From Bacteroidales bacterium 52_46 (GTDB lineage Bacteria; Bacteroidota; Bacteroidia; Bacteroidales; Muribaculaceae): 64,000 nucleotides of DNA. The notes under the pieces were generated by a model. That model searched no databases, had not been told where the DNA came from, and saw only the letters and a list, made by a program, of their open reading frames with translations. The position numbers were made by a program, and so were the translations under genes. The number at the start of each line of letters is the position of its first letter. Position 1 is the first letter of the stretch. Positions 1-8,142 of the stretch are shown piece after piece. Location of the stretch: NCBI GenBank assembly GCA_001915385.1, contig MNQK01000029.1, positions 1 to 64,000 on the forward strand, written 5' to 3'.

Positions 1-96
1 CGAAACCGCCGTATGCCGAACGGCACGTACGGTGGTGTGAGAGGGAAGGAAACGAAAGTAGGTCAGAAAAACTTTCGTTTCCCGACCTACTCGATT
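1..96 (+). other. 3' end of a group II intron (domains V and VI)
   Basis: Positions 4-37 fold as a 34-nt domain V: a proximal stem 6-13/28-35, a two-base bulge CG at 26-27, a distal stem 14-17/22-25 and a 4-nt loop. C7-G8-C9 sits where the catalytic triad belongs; a CGC triad is known from class C introns. Positions 41-95 fold as a long domain VI stem (arms 49-59 and 72-82) closed near CCTACTCGAT, which carries the expected bulged A and an AT end typical of intron 3' ends. The intron body and any maturase gene lie left of the window. The 3' exon would begin at about 96, only some 27 bases from the gapA stop codon on the other strand. The exact splice point is inferred. Confidence 0.72.
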
Positions 97-122
97 TGTT
101 ATGATTCTCTTTTTGACGGGAA

Positions 123-1133
123 TTAGCCGTTGACTTTCTTCATGTGAGCGATGAGGTCGAGAACTTTGTTAGAGTAACCGATTTCATTGTCATACCAAGA
201 AACTACCTTAACGAAGGTCGGAGTCAGCTGGATACCTGCCTTAGCGTCGAAGATAGAGGTGAGGGGGCAGCCGAGGAAGTCAGAAGAAACGACAGCGTCT
301 TCGGTGTAGCCGAGGATGCCTTTGAGTTCGCCTTCAGAAGCTTCTTTCATAGCGGCGCAGATTTCCTCGTAAGTAGCGGGTTTAGCGAGGTTAACGGTGA
401 GGTCAACAACAGAAACGTCGAGGGTGGGGACGCGCATTGACATACCGGTAAGTTTGCCGTTGAGTTCGGGGATAACTTTACCTACAGCCTTAGCAGCACC
501 TGTAGAAGAGGGGATGATGTTGCCCGAAGCAGCACGGCCACCGCGCCAGTCCTTCATAGAGGGACCGTCAACAGTCTTCTGAGTAGCGGTAGTAGAGTGA
601 ACGGTAGTCATAAGACCTTCTACGACGCCGAATTTGTCGTTGAGGACCTTGGTGATGGGAGCCAAGCAGTTGGTGGTGCAGGAAGCGTTAGAAACGAACT
701 GAGTGCCCTTAACGTATTTGTCCTGGTTAACACCGCAAACGAACATGGGGGTGTCGTCCTTAGAGGGAGCTGACATAACCACGTATTTAGCGCCGGCTTC
801 GATGTGGGCCTGAGCTTTTTCTTTAGTGAGGAAGAGACCGGTAGACTCAACAACGTATTCAGCACCTACAGCGCCCCAGCCGATTTCAGCGGGATTCTTG
901 CAAGCTGTAACGCGGATAGCCTTGCCGTTGACGATGAGGAGAGATTTTTCCATATCGTAGTCAACGGTACCGTCGAACTGGCCGTGCATGGTGTCATATT
1001 TGAGCATGTAAGCCATGTAGTCAACGGGAAGAAGGTCGTTGATAGCAACTACTTCGATGTCATCACGTTTTGTAGAAGCACGGAACACGAAACGTCCGAT
1101 GCGGCCGAAGCCATTAATACCTATTTTTGTCAT
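123..1133 (-). CDS. gapA: Glyceraldehyde-3-phosphate dehydrogenase
   Basis: Cytosolic glycolytic enzyme that oxidises glyceraldehyde 3-phosphate to 1,3-bisphosphoglycerate with NAD(P). The 336-residue length is normal for the family. The N-terminal Rossmann motif GINGFGRIGR (residues 4-13), the catalytic SNASCTTN with Cys152, and the partner His178 in TTVHSTTATQ are all present. The C-terminal WYDNEIGYSN block is also intact. It stands alone on the minus strand, with a group II intron end a few bases past its stop, so any original terminator has been separated from it or replaced. The ATG at 1133 begins directly at the conserved MTKIGINGFG. Confidence 0.97.
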   Translation of the reverse strand: MTKIGINGFGRIGRFVFRASTKRDDIEVVAINDLLPVDYMAYMLKYDTMHGQFDGTVDYDMEKSLLIVNGKAIRVTACKNPAEIGWGAVGAEYVVESTGLFLTKEKAQAHIEAGAKYVVMSAPSKDDTPMFVCGVNQDKYVKGTQFVSNASCTTNCLAPITKVLNDKFGVVEGLMTTVHSTTATQKTVDGPSMKDWRGGRAASGNIIPSSTGAAKAVGKVIPELNGKLTGMSMRVPTLDVSVVDLTVNLAKPATYEEICAAMKEASEGELKGILGYTEDAVVSSDFLGCPLTSIFDAKAGIQLTPTFVKVVSWYDNEIGYSNKVLDLIAHMKKVNG

Positions 1134-1497
1134 AATTGTAAAAAATATTGGGTTTTAGCAATTTTCACCTTAGTACTCTCGGCATATAGCTTTAAGCGAT
1201 GCAAAGGTAATCATTTTTTTTGAAAAAAGGTAAGTAAATTAATTAAAGTAAATAAATTATGTTAAAGGGGAGGGGATTTTTTGTGTGGTGTAATATTTTG
1301 GCGTGTTTTTGCGGGAAAATTTAGTAAATTTGAAAGCTGAACGGGGGTGGAGCTAAGAGGGGATTATTCGGCTTACGCCTCATCACTTGGCTGAAATACC
1401 GGGCTGCGGCTCAAAATCGGGGCAGCCGGTTAGGAACGGCGGATGCAAAACGGGATTATTTTGGAATTTATTTAACCTAACATAAAACGAGATTAGT
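1134..1497. other. Divergent intergenic region with leader hairpin
   Basis: This 364-base AT-rich region separates the divergent gapA and GH110 genes. On the plus strand a possible -7 box TAAATTTG lies at 1325-1332, with a TTTG 24 bases upstream (1297-1300), which is looser than the usual spacing. A hairpin with arms 1399-1407 and 1422-1429 would fall in the GH110 leader. No open reading frame or RNA gene is evident. Confidence 0.4.
1202..1209 (-). promoter_or_regulatory. Putative gapA -7 box
   Basis: On the minus strand this reads TACCTTTG, matching the Bacteroidota -7 consensus TAnnTTTG, about 70 bases before the gapA ATG. No clear -33 TTTG is seen at the expected spacing, so the call is tentative. 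Confidence 0.35.
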
Positions 1498-3150
1498 ATG
1501 AGGAAAAGAAGTGCTATAGCAGGAATTATTTTGGCGGGGTGCTTTTACGGGGCAGCCGCGGGGGTGAGGTATGATGTGCCTGCCGTGGAGGGGGATGCCA
1601 CAGAGGTGTTGCAGCAGGTGATTGATGCGGCTGTGGCCGGGGGTGCGGGTGCCGAAATCAGGCTTGCGCCGGGGGCTACGTATCATGTGTACCGCACGAG
1701 CGCTACGCCTAAGCTGAGGTATATATCGAACACTACGTCGGAGCGTGAGAATCCTGACAATACGAAGTATATCGCGCTGTATATGCAGGGTGCCGAGGGG
1801 CTTACACTCGACGGCAACGGGGCTAAGATAGTGACCCACGGGGAGCTGACATCGTTTGCCATAGAGCAGTGCGCGGGGGTGACGCTTAAGAATTTCACGC
1901 TTGACGCGGCCGACCCGTCGGTGCCCGAGCTGACGATAACCGAGAGCGGCGACAGGCACGTGAGGGTGAAGGTGACAGAGCCGTCGCGCTATGAAATCAC
2001 GGCTGACAGCACGTTTTACTGGACGGGCGAGGGGTGGCGGTTCACCGAGGGTCTGGCGCAGGTGTATTTTCCCGACAAAAAGATAACGTGGAGGTATGAC
2101 AACCCGATACGTCGCGGCACGAAGGCGGTGGAGGCGGCGCCGGGCACGGTGGATTTCTTCTATGAGAGCGGCCATCCGTTCAAAGTCGGCGAGATATACC
2201 AGATGCGGCACACGATACGCAACCAGGTGTGCGGGTTCATCAACGAGAGCCGGGATGTGACGCTCGAGAACCTCAATCTGCAGTTCGTGGGCAATTTCGG
2301 CATCGTGTCGCAGAACTCGGCCGACATCACGATAGAGGGCTGCCGCATGGCTCCCGAAGACGGGTCGGGAAGGACGTGCGCCGGTTTTGCCGATTTCCTC
2401 CAGTTCTCAGGATGCCGGGGGCACATAGAGGTTGACAACTGCTATTTCTCGGGGGCGCACGACGATGCAATCAATGTGCACGGTACGCACCTGCGCATCG
2501 TGGAGCAACCGACCGACCGGAGCCTGCGCGTGCGCTATATGCACGACCAGTCGTGGGGCTTCAATTCGTTTTATCCCGGCGACTCGATAGAGATAGTCGA
2601 TGTGCACACGCTTTTGGGAAAATTTGCCGGCCGTGTGACCGAGTCGAAACAGCTTGACAATTACGAATGGCTCGTGACGCTCGACCGGAAGATAGGGAAG
2701 GTCGATGTGGAGGACGGCCGCGCGGTTGAGAATGTGTCGGCCACGCCGTCGCTCACGGTCACCGACAGCTATTTCACGCTGGTGCCTACGCGCGGCATAC
2801 TCGTGACGACACGTCGCCCGGTGCTGATAAAGGGGAATACGTTTGACAAGATACCGATGCCGGCGATTTATATCTCGGACGATGCACGCGGATGGTATGA
2901 GTCGGGACCGGTACGCGACGTGACCGTCACTGGCAATAAATTCATAGAGTGCGGTAGTCCGGTGATAGGTGTCAGGCCGGAGACCGACCGCAACGAGGGA
3001 GCGGTGCACACCGGTGTGCGGATTGTCGGCAATGAGTTCGTGATGCGCGAGGGCGTGGCGGTAGAGACCTCGGGCTGCAGCGACGTGACTGTCAAAGGGA
3101 ATAAGATCAGCGGCAACCATGATGCCGAGCCGTATAAGATAGGAAAATGA
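1498..3150 (+). CDS. Exported GH110-like alpha-1,3-galactosidase (beta-helix)
   Basis: The 550-residue protein starts with a basic, hydrophobic signal peptide (about residues 1-22) and then forms a right-handed parallel beta-helix with repeated V-T-L/I-x-x-N turns. The block GAHDDAINVHGT (319-330) and the preceding conserved FLQFSGCRG stretch resemble GH110 enzymes of Bacteroides, which remove terminal alpha-1,3-galactose from host glycans such as blood group B or linear B structures. It would act in the periplasm or at the cell surface. The next plus-strand gene is an exported GH2 beta-mannosidase, which fits a glycan-foraging pair, but no SusC/D genes are in the window. An alternative is another beta-helix glycosidase family; the motif match is from memory. 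Confidence 0.75.
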   Translation: MRKRSAIAGIILAGCFYGAAAGVRYDVPAVEGDATEVLQQVIDAAVAGGAGAEIRLAPGATYHVYRTSATPKLRYISNTTSERENPDNTKYIALYMQGAEGLTLDGNGAKIVTHGELTSFAIEQCAGVTLKNFTLDAADPSVPELTITESGDRHVRVKVTEPSRYEITADSTFYWTGEGWRFTEGLAQVYFPDKKITWRYDNPIRRGTKAVEAAPGTVDFFYESGHPFKVGEIYQMRHTIRNQVCGFINESRDVTLENLNLQFVGNFGIVSQNSADITIEGCRMAPEDGSGRTCAGFADFLQFSGCRGHIEVDNCYFSGAHDDAINVHGTHLRIVEQPTDRSLRVRYMHDQSWGFNSFYPGDSIEIVDVHTLLGKFAGRVTESKQLDNYEWLVTLDRKIGKVDVEDGRAVENVSATPSLTVTDSYFTLVPTRGILVTTRRPVLIKGNTFDKIPMPAIYISDDARGWYESGPVRDVTVTGNKFIECGSPVIGVRPETDRNEGAVHTGVRIVGNEFVMREGVAVETSGCSDVTVKGNKISGNHDAEPYKIGK

Positions 3151-3224
3151 CAATCGCCAAAAACTTGTAAAAATGCGTCAAAACCGGGCGGATGAAGTAA
3201 ATTTAACCGATTATGGAGGGATAA

Positions 3225-3258
3225 TTGCAAGAAATGATGCATTTTGATGATAACTTTG
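3225..3258 (+). promoter_or_regulatory. Putative promoter of the GH2 gene
   Basis: A TTG at 3225-3227 and a -7 box TAACTTTG at 3251-3258, separated by 23 bases, lie upstream of the beta-mannosidase start. The resulting leader of about 115 bases would contain the 9-bp repeat array at 3277-3332. The spacing is slightly longer than the usual 19-21. Confidence 0.4.
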
Positions 3259-3276
3259 CAGGAGTCGGGAGGAATT

Positions 3277-3332
3277 GGTCCAATTGGTCAAATTAGACTA
3301 ATTGGACTAATTAGACTAATTAGACCAATTGG
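3277..3332 (+). repeat. 9-bp tandem repeat array A (six units)
   Basis: Six contiguous degenerate nonamers are GGTCCAATT, GGTCAAATT, AGACTAATT, GGACTAATT, AGACTAATT and AGACCAATT, followed by GG. Every unit keeps a (G/A)G(A/T)C core and ends in AATT. The first and last parts are also mutually inverted (3280-3289 against 3323-3332). The array lies between the probable promoter and start codon of the GH2 gene. Related arrays occur elsewhere in the window. Confidence 0.85.
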
Positions 3333-3381
3333 AAAGAGCGAGACAAACCAATTATTAACACTAACTATAAAATACTTGTCC

Positions 3382-6012
3382 ATGAAAAAATTACTTTTAA
3401 TGGCAACGATAGCATCGACAGTGCTGTCGGCCGGAGCCGAGGTGTCGAGCCGCGAGATAAACGACGGCTGGCGTTTCAGACAATGGCGGTCGGAAAACTG
3501 GTATCCCGCCACGGTGCCGGGCACGGTGCATACCGACCTTATGGCCAACGAAATCATCGAGGACCCGTTCTTCCGCCTGAATGAACGCTCGGTGCAGTGG
3601 GTCGACAAGGAGGACTGGATGTATGAGACGCATCTGGTCGCCACCCCCGAGGAGGTAGCGGCGCAGAACCAGGAACTTGTGTTCAACGGCCTTGACACTT
3701 ACGCTACCGTGTATCTCAACCACGAACGCATACTTCAGGCCAACAACATGCACCGCACATGGCGCGTGAATGTCAAAGGCATACTCAAGGAGGGGGACAA
3801 CCTGCTAGAGGTATTCTTCGACTCGCCCATCAAGGTCGACCTTCCCAAATATGACCAGTTCGACTATACGTTCAACACCGGACCCGACCAGGCGCAGAAC
3901 GGCGGCCTGTTCAACAAGACGCTGAGTATCTTCGCGCGCAAAGCCGGTTACCATTATGGCTGGGACTGGGGTCCCCGACTGGTTACTTCGGGCATCTGGC
4001 GTCCCATCGAACTGCAGACGTGGAGCGGCGAGCGCATCAACAACGTGCAGTTCATACAGAAAGATGTGACAGCGAAGCGCGCCAACCTGTCGACCGTGGT
4101 CGAGGTGCTTGCCGACGAGGCTGCTCCCGCGGCTGAAATCACCATCACCGCCGACGGCAAGAAGGTGGCATCGAAGACCGTAAGCCTCGAGAAGGGACTG
4201 AACAAGGTGACGCTCGACTATACAATCAAGAATCCGCGTCTGTGGTGGAGCAACGGCCTCGGCGAGCCGTATCTCACCAAGTTCGCGACGACTCTCAACG
4301 TGGACGGCAAGAAGGTGGAGACCGAAGACACACGTCTCGGCATCCGTTCGCTCAAACTGATACACAAGACCGACGATCAGGGCCACTGCCTCTACTTCGA
4401 GCTCAACGGCAAGCCGGTGTTCGCCAAAGGCGCGTGCATGGTGCCGATGGACAACTTCCTGCCGCGCATCACCACCGAGAAGTATCTCAAGCATGTGACC
4501 GACGCAAAGGATGTGAACATGAACATGATACGCATCTGGGGCGGCGGCGTCTACGAGGATGACCGTCTGTATGATTTCTGCGACGAGAACGGTATCATGA
4601 TATGGCAGGACTTCATGTTCGCCTGCTCGACCTATCCCGCCGACTCGGCATTCCTCGCCAACATACGCCAGGAGGCCATCGACAATGTGCGCCGTCTGCG
4701 CAACCACTGCTCGATAGCCGTGTGGTGCGGCAACAACGAGTGCCAGGATGTGTACTACGGCTGGGGCGGCCGCCAGAAATATTACAAGGAGAAAGGCGTC
4801 GAGGAGCTGACGACGAAGCAGTTTGAGGACATGTATTTCCGTGTATTGCCCGAAGTGGTCGAGGAATATGCCGGCGGTGTGGCTTACCGTCCGTCGTCGC
4901 CCTTCGCGTTCCGCACCACGGCGTCCGACGGTATCAACGGCGACGACCACTACTGGGGCGTATGGCACGGCCGCGACTCAATCGGCCACTACAACGTGAA
5001 GAAAGCCCGCTTCTTCTCGGAATACGGCTTCCAGTCGTTCCCCGAATTCGAATCGGTCAAGATATACGCACCGAAAGAGAGCGACTGGCGCTACAACTCC
5101 GACGCCATGATGGACCACCAGCGCGCCGGTTCTTACGCCAACGGACTGATACGCGACTATATGCGCGACGAGTACCGTGTGCCGGAGGATTTCCCAACTT
5201 TCCTCTATGTAGGCGGCATACTCCAGGGCGACGCCATCAAGACGGCTTTCGAGGCACACCGCCGCGACATGCCGCACTGCATGGGTTCGCTCGTATGGCA
5301 GCACAACGACTGCTGGCCGGTGGCATCGTGGGCAGCACGCGACTACTACGGCCGCTGGAAAGCGCAGCAGTATTTCTCGAAATACGCTCTTGACGATGTG
5401 CTTGTGTCGCCGCTGTGCACGGGCGATACGCTGACAATATCGGTCATCAACGACCGCCGCAACGCCGTCAAGGGTAAGATGACACTGCGCGTGATGGACC
5501 TCAAGGGTAACGTCGTGGCCACCAAGGAGGTGAAGCACAACGCACAGCCGCTGTCGTCGAAGGTGGTCTACACCGAGGATGTCAAGAATCTTATCGGCGA
5601 CGCTTTCAAGGGGGATTATATCTTCGTGACGGACTATGAGACGCCCGACCGCACATATCACAATATCGGTTATGCGATACGCCAGAAATATATGAACTAC
5701 GAGCGCCCGAACATCGACATCAAGGTAACGGCAGCCGGCGACGGCTACGATGTGGCGATGACGAGCGATGTGTTTGCCCGCGGCGTGTTCCTGTCGCTCG
5801 ACGGAATCGACAATTTCTTCTCCGACAACTATATCGATATTCTGCCCGGCGCGACGCGTACTATCCATGTCACTACGCCGCTCGGCGAGAAGGATTTCCG
5901 CAATCAGCTGAAACTGACGTCGATGGGTCATGCATACGCCAATGTCAAGGCCGAGGAGTCAGGTACGTCAATCGGCAAGGGTGGAGAGTATCGTCCGCTC
6001 GGAGGCGACTGA
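3382..6012 (+). CDS. Exported GH2 beta-mannosidase
   Basis: Glycoside hydrolase family 2 enzyme that cleaves terminal beta-mannose, for example from N-glycan cores or mannan fragments. The start chosen is ATG 3382, which gives a clear signal peptide (residues 1-19) in an 876-residue protein; upstream in-frame codons run through the 9-bp repeat array and look non-coding. The order is a sugar-binding domain, an Ig-like domain and a TIM barrel. WCGNNEC supplies acid/base Glu453 and FFSEYGFQ supplies nucleophile Glu547. GWDWGPR (193-199) is characteristic of beta-mannosidases within GH2. It follows the GH110 gene on the same strand. There is no lipobox or secretion tail, so it is probably periplasmic. 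Confidence 0.9.
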   Translation: MKKLLLMATIASTVLSAGAEVSSREINDGWRFRQWRSENWYPATVPGTVHTDLMANEIIEDPFFRLNERSVQWVDKEDWMYETHLVATPEEVAAQNQELVFNGLDTYATVYLNHERILQANNMHRTWRVNVKGILKEGDNLLEVFFDSPIKVDLPKYDQFDYTFNTGPDQAQNGGLFNKTLSIFARKAGYHYGWDWGPRLVTSGIWRPIELQTWSGERINNVQFIQKDVTAKRANLSTVVEVLADEAAPAAEITITADGKKVASKTVSLEKGLNKVTLDYTIKNPRLWWSNGLGEPYLTKFATTLNVDGKKVETEDTRLGIRSLKLIHKTDDQGHCLYFELNGKPVFAKGACMVPMDNFLPRITTEKYLKHVTDAKDVNMNMIRIWGGGVYEDDRLYDFCDENGIMIWQDFMFACSTYPADSAFLANIRQEAIDNVRRLRNHCSIAVWCGNNECQDVYYGWGGRQKYYKEKGVEELTTKQFEDMYFRVLPEVVEEYAGGVAYRPSSPFAFRTTASDGINGDDHYWGVWHGRDSIGHYNVKKARFFSEYGFQSFPEFESVKIYAPKESDWRYNSDAMMDHQRAGSYANGLIRDYMRDEYRVPEDFPTFLYVGGILQGDAIKTAFEAHRRDMPHCMGSLVWQHNDCWPVASWAARDYYGRWKAQQYFSKYALDDVLVSPLCTGDTLTISVINDRRNAVKGKMTLRVMDLKGNVVATKEVKHNAQPLSSKVVYTEDVKNLIGDAFKGDYIFVTDYETPDRTYHNIGYAIRQKYMNYERPNIDIKVTAAGDGYDVAMTSDVFARGVFLSLDGIDNFFSDNYIDILPGATRTIHVTTPLGEKDFRNQLKLTSMGHAYANVKAEESGTSIGKGGEYRPLGGD

Positions 6013-6075
6013 GGTCAATTCATAATTCTTGCTTCGCAAGCGCTAAAGCGATTACATAATGCATAATTCATAATT

Positions 6076-6118
6076 GAGGCTGCGCCGGGTGTTTTTTAGA
6101 CCGGGGCAGCCTCTTTTT
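6076..6118 (+). terminator. Terminator after GH2 gene, first copy of a repeated cassette
   Basis: The stem GAGGCTGC-G-CCGG pairs with CCGG-G-GCAGCCTC (6076-6088 with 6101-6113) and is followed by TTTTT. The preceding sequence from 6011 contains CAATTCATAATTC-type repeats. A very similar cassette recurs at 7098-7174. Confidence 0.85.
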
Positions 6119-6206
6119 GCTTTATCTTTCGGATTTTTTCATTATTCAAAAATATTTTCTTTATTCATTCGTCTACTTTAATGAAATATCAAAATTAAAA
6201 AAGATT

Positions 6207-6518
6207 ATGGTAAAGAAAATTTTTGTACATTTGATTATGTTCATTATCGGCATTGGTGCTATTGCATTGGCTATTTGGGTGGTGATGTTGCTTTGGAATT
6301 CAATTTTACCTGACCTTACTGGGTGGGGTGAAATAGGCTTTTGGCAAAGTGCCGGATTATGCGTGATGTTCAGGATTATGACGGGGCATATCGGTTTTTC
6401 ATATAATAAAAGAGGCAGAAGAAGAAAAAAACATGGACATTGGCGAGATAAATATAAAATTGGGACAGAAGACTCAGCCATGCAAGTGGAGATATGCAAA
6501 GTAGAGTACAATGATTGA
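6207..6518 (+). CDS. Small membrane protein paired with an ECF sigma factor
   Basis: This 103-residue protein has one strongly hydrophobic segment (about residues 8-30), a second amphipathic or hydrophobic stretch around FWQSAGLCVMFRIM, and a basic cytoplasmic tail (KRGRRRKKHGHWRDK). Small proteins with an LWN..LP...FWQ..GL pattern commonly precede ECF sigma genes in Bacteroidota, which I recall rather than verified. Its stop overlaps the sigma factor start by 8 bases, so the two are translationally coupled. By position it may sense or modulate the sigma factor, but no anti-sigma domain is recognisable. ATG 6207 was chosen because upstream in-frame codons run through AT-rich terminator-proximal sequence. 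Confidence 0.7.
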   Translation: MVKKIFVHLIMFIIGIGAIALAIWVVMLLWNSILPDLTGWGEIGFWQSAGLCVMFRIMTGHIGFSYNKRGRRRKKHGHWRDKYKIGTEDSAMQVEICKVEYND

Positions 6519-7041
6519 TATAGCCAAAGTGTTTTTAATGCACAGTAAGCAGCTTTTGCGTTTTATTGGCAGTCGTGTGCGCACATCGGACGATGCGAGA
6601 GATATCTTGCAAGACGTGTTCATGCGGTTAATTATCAACAATGAAGAAAATGACATATCACAGGTAACAGCATGGCTTTATCGAACGGCCCGCAATCGAA
6701 TTATTGATTTTGACCGAAAGCGCGAGGAGCAATCGCTTAATGATCTTGTAGAATATGAGGCGGAAAATCTATCGGATATTTTGGCTAATGATTCCGAAGT
6801 CCCTGACAAGGATATGCTAAGGAACATAATATGGGATTGTCTGTCGGAAGCGCTTGATGAACTGCCTGAGGAACAGAAGGCGGTTTTTATCGAGACAGAA
6901 TTTAACGGCGTGCCGTATAAAATAATTGCGGAGAGGACTGGCATACCGATAAAGACATTGCTTTCCCGAAAACATTATGCTGTCGTGCATTTACGCGAGA
7001 GACTGAAAGATATTTACGATGAAATACTATATGATGACTGA
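6511..7041 (+). CDS. ECF-type RNA polymerase sigma factor
   Basis: This 176-residue sigma-70 family protein has region 2 near residues 10-70 (DDARDILQDVFMRLI, then AWLYRTARNRIIDF) and region 4 near 110-165 (LPEEQKAVFIETEFNGVPYKIIAERTGIPIKTLLSRKHYAVVHLRERL read as a helix-turn-helix in its middle). It would redirect RNA polymerase to a small regulon. It starts inside the end of the membrane-protein gene, and the pair forms a two-gene unit. The codon usage is more AT-rich than the neighbouring GH2 gene, and terminator-like cassettes bracket the pair, which hints at module-style insertion or duplication. Confidence 0.92.
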   Translation: MIDIAKVFLMHSKQLLRFIGSRVRTSDDARDILQDVFMRLIINNEENDISQVTAWLYRTARNRIIDFDRKREEQSLNDLVEYEAENLSDILANDSEVPDKDMLRNIIWDCLSEALDELPEEQKAVFIETEFNGVPYKIIAERTGIPIKTLLSRKHYAVVHLRERLKDIYDEILYDD

Positions 7042-7061
7042 TAACAGGAATTGATATCGGA

Positions 7062-7106
7062 GGCGATTGAGGCGATTGAGGCGATTGAGGCAATTGAGGT
7101 CAATTC
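7062..7106 (+). repeat. 9-bp tandem repeat array B (five units)
   Basis: The units are GGCGATTGA three times, GGCAATTGA and GGTCAATTC, followed by 7-bp ATAATTC repeats. The array lies directly after the sigma factor gene and runs into the terminator at 7127. Confidence 0.8.
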
Positions 7107-7126
7107 ATAATTCATAATTCATAATT

Positions 7127-7174
7127 GAGGCTGCGCCGGGTGTTTTTAGGGCTGGGCGCAGCCTCTAATTTTTT
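7127..7174 (+). terminator. Terminator after sigma factor, second copy of the cassette
   Basis: The perfect 11-bp stem GAGGCTGCGCC (7127-7137) and GGCGCAGCCTC (7155-7165) is followed by TAATTTTTT. The upstream sequence and loop closely match the cassette at 6011-6118, including the GGGTGTTTTTA loop. Confidence 0.85.
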
Positions 7175-7176
7175 AA

Positions 7177-7224
7177 GGACTTTAAGGTCATTAGGGTCAT
7201 TAAGGACTTTAAGGTCTCTAAGGA
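7177..7224 (+). repeat. 9-bp tandem repeat array C (five units)
   Basis: The units are GGACTTTAA, GGTCATTAG, GGTCATTAA, GGACTTTAA and GGTCTCTAA. It lies between the terminator at 7127-7174 and the stop of the efflux fusion remnant. The same units occur on the opposite strand in array F at 51579-51623. Confidence 0.85.
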
Positions 7225-7718
7225 TGGGGGGATGTGGGGGAGGTGGAGTCCTCTGAGTTCTCGGAGTTCTCAGAGGGCTCGGTGGACTCGGAGGCGGTGG
7301 TTTGGGTTTTGCGGGGTTGGAGGAGTTTCCAGAGCGGGGGGACGAAGAGGGTGCCTACGGCGGCGTTCATGGCCATGCCGAATACTACGGCGGCTCCGAG
7401 GCTTATGCGGCTTGCGGCTCCGGCTCCGGTGGCGAAAAGCATGGGCATCACGCCGAACACGAAAGCCAGGGCGGTCATCATGATGGGGCGGAAACGGATG
7501 TTGCCTGCCCGCGCGGTGCCGACGCCGGCGCGTGCTATGCCTATACGGCGTGCGGCCATCGCCACGTCATAGTTGTTGCGGACACCGACGTCGACGAGCG
7601 AGTCCAATACGCTGTCGCCGAGGTCGTGCCACCAGCCGTCGCCGCTCTCCTGTGCAAAACATGTAATGCTCCCGAGCAGCATTGCCAAACAGATGCCAAA
7701 TCGTCTAATCACAGTCAA
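7218..7718 (-). pseudogene. Deletion fusion: outer-membrane efflux N-terminus joined to RND pump C-terminus
   Basis: The frame encodes 166 residues made of two unrelated parts. Residues 1 to about 72 are the start of a TolC/OprM-type outer-membrane efflux protein: a signal peptide, then WWHDLGDSVLDSLVDVGVRNN and RIGIARAGVGTARAG. From about residue 73 it is the end of an RND inner-membrane pump, with RFRPIMMTALAFVFGVMPML, GAGAASRISLGAAVVFGM and VGTLFVPPLWKLL. The simplest history is one in-frame deletion from early in the first gene to late in the last gene of an OMP-MFP-RND operon. The start is a TTG (7718) or GTG (7712). The C-terminal tail of Ser, Glu and Asn is encoded by 9-bp array D. A functional product is unlikely. 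Confidence 0.8.
7245..7298 (+). repeat. 9-bp tandem repeat array D inside coding sequence
   Basis: The units are GGAGTCCTC, TGAGTTCTC, GGAGTTCTC, AGAGGGCTC, GGTGGACTC and GGAGGCGGT. Nine bases equal three codons, so the array encodes a Ser/Glu-rich tripeptide-like tail of the fusion remnant on the minus strand without breaking its frame. Confidence 0.75.
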
Positions 7719-7882
7719 AACCTTAGTTATACATGCAGTTTAGGCGGCAATATGACGATGTGTCATCCCTCGCGCCCATTCTATAATATAACCGCAGCGG
7801 CGGCGATTTGGTTTATGACATCGCGAAATGTCAGGAATGTCTAAAGTATGGCGTTCCTAAGTAAACAGCATCGGGTGGCGAC

Positions 7883-8130
7883 GATGCCGCAGGCATCATC
7901 TATATGATTAACCCGGTCATGACGCGAGAGCGTCTTGGCCGGGACGAGAGGTATCATGCTGCGTGATGTTGCCGCAGGCATCATCAATTTTCTTCATATC
8001 CGGAGACCCGTATGTAGGGCTTATGTAGATTGACGATGCCTGCGGCAACGTCTCCAGTCCGCACAATGACCCGGCCAAGGCGCTTTCGCGCCATGACCGG
8101 GTTAATCAAATAGAGGATGCCTGCGGCATC
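7883..8130. repeat. Nested 61-bp inverted repeat element
   Basis: The outer arms are 61 bases each (7883-7943 and 8070-8130) and differ at only a few positions. An inner pair (7968-7982 and 8035-8049) repeats the same 15-base unit. That unit, GATGCCGCAGGCATC, is itself palindromic and appears in four full or near-full copies. No transposase is nearby. It fills most of the gap between the efflux remnant and the acetyltransferase gene, whose stop is 13 bases from the right arm. Confidence 0.85.
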
Positions 8131-8142
8131 TTTTGGCTCGGG

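Noticed and set aside
3805..4968. Long minus-strand frame inside the GH2 gene
   Set aside because: It lies opposite a well-conserved catalytic domain and shows no coding features of its own.
7883..8130. Inverted repeat read as a simple terminator
   Set aside because: The arms are far too long, nested and lack a T run; it is better described as a repeat element.
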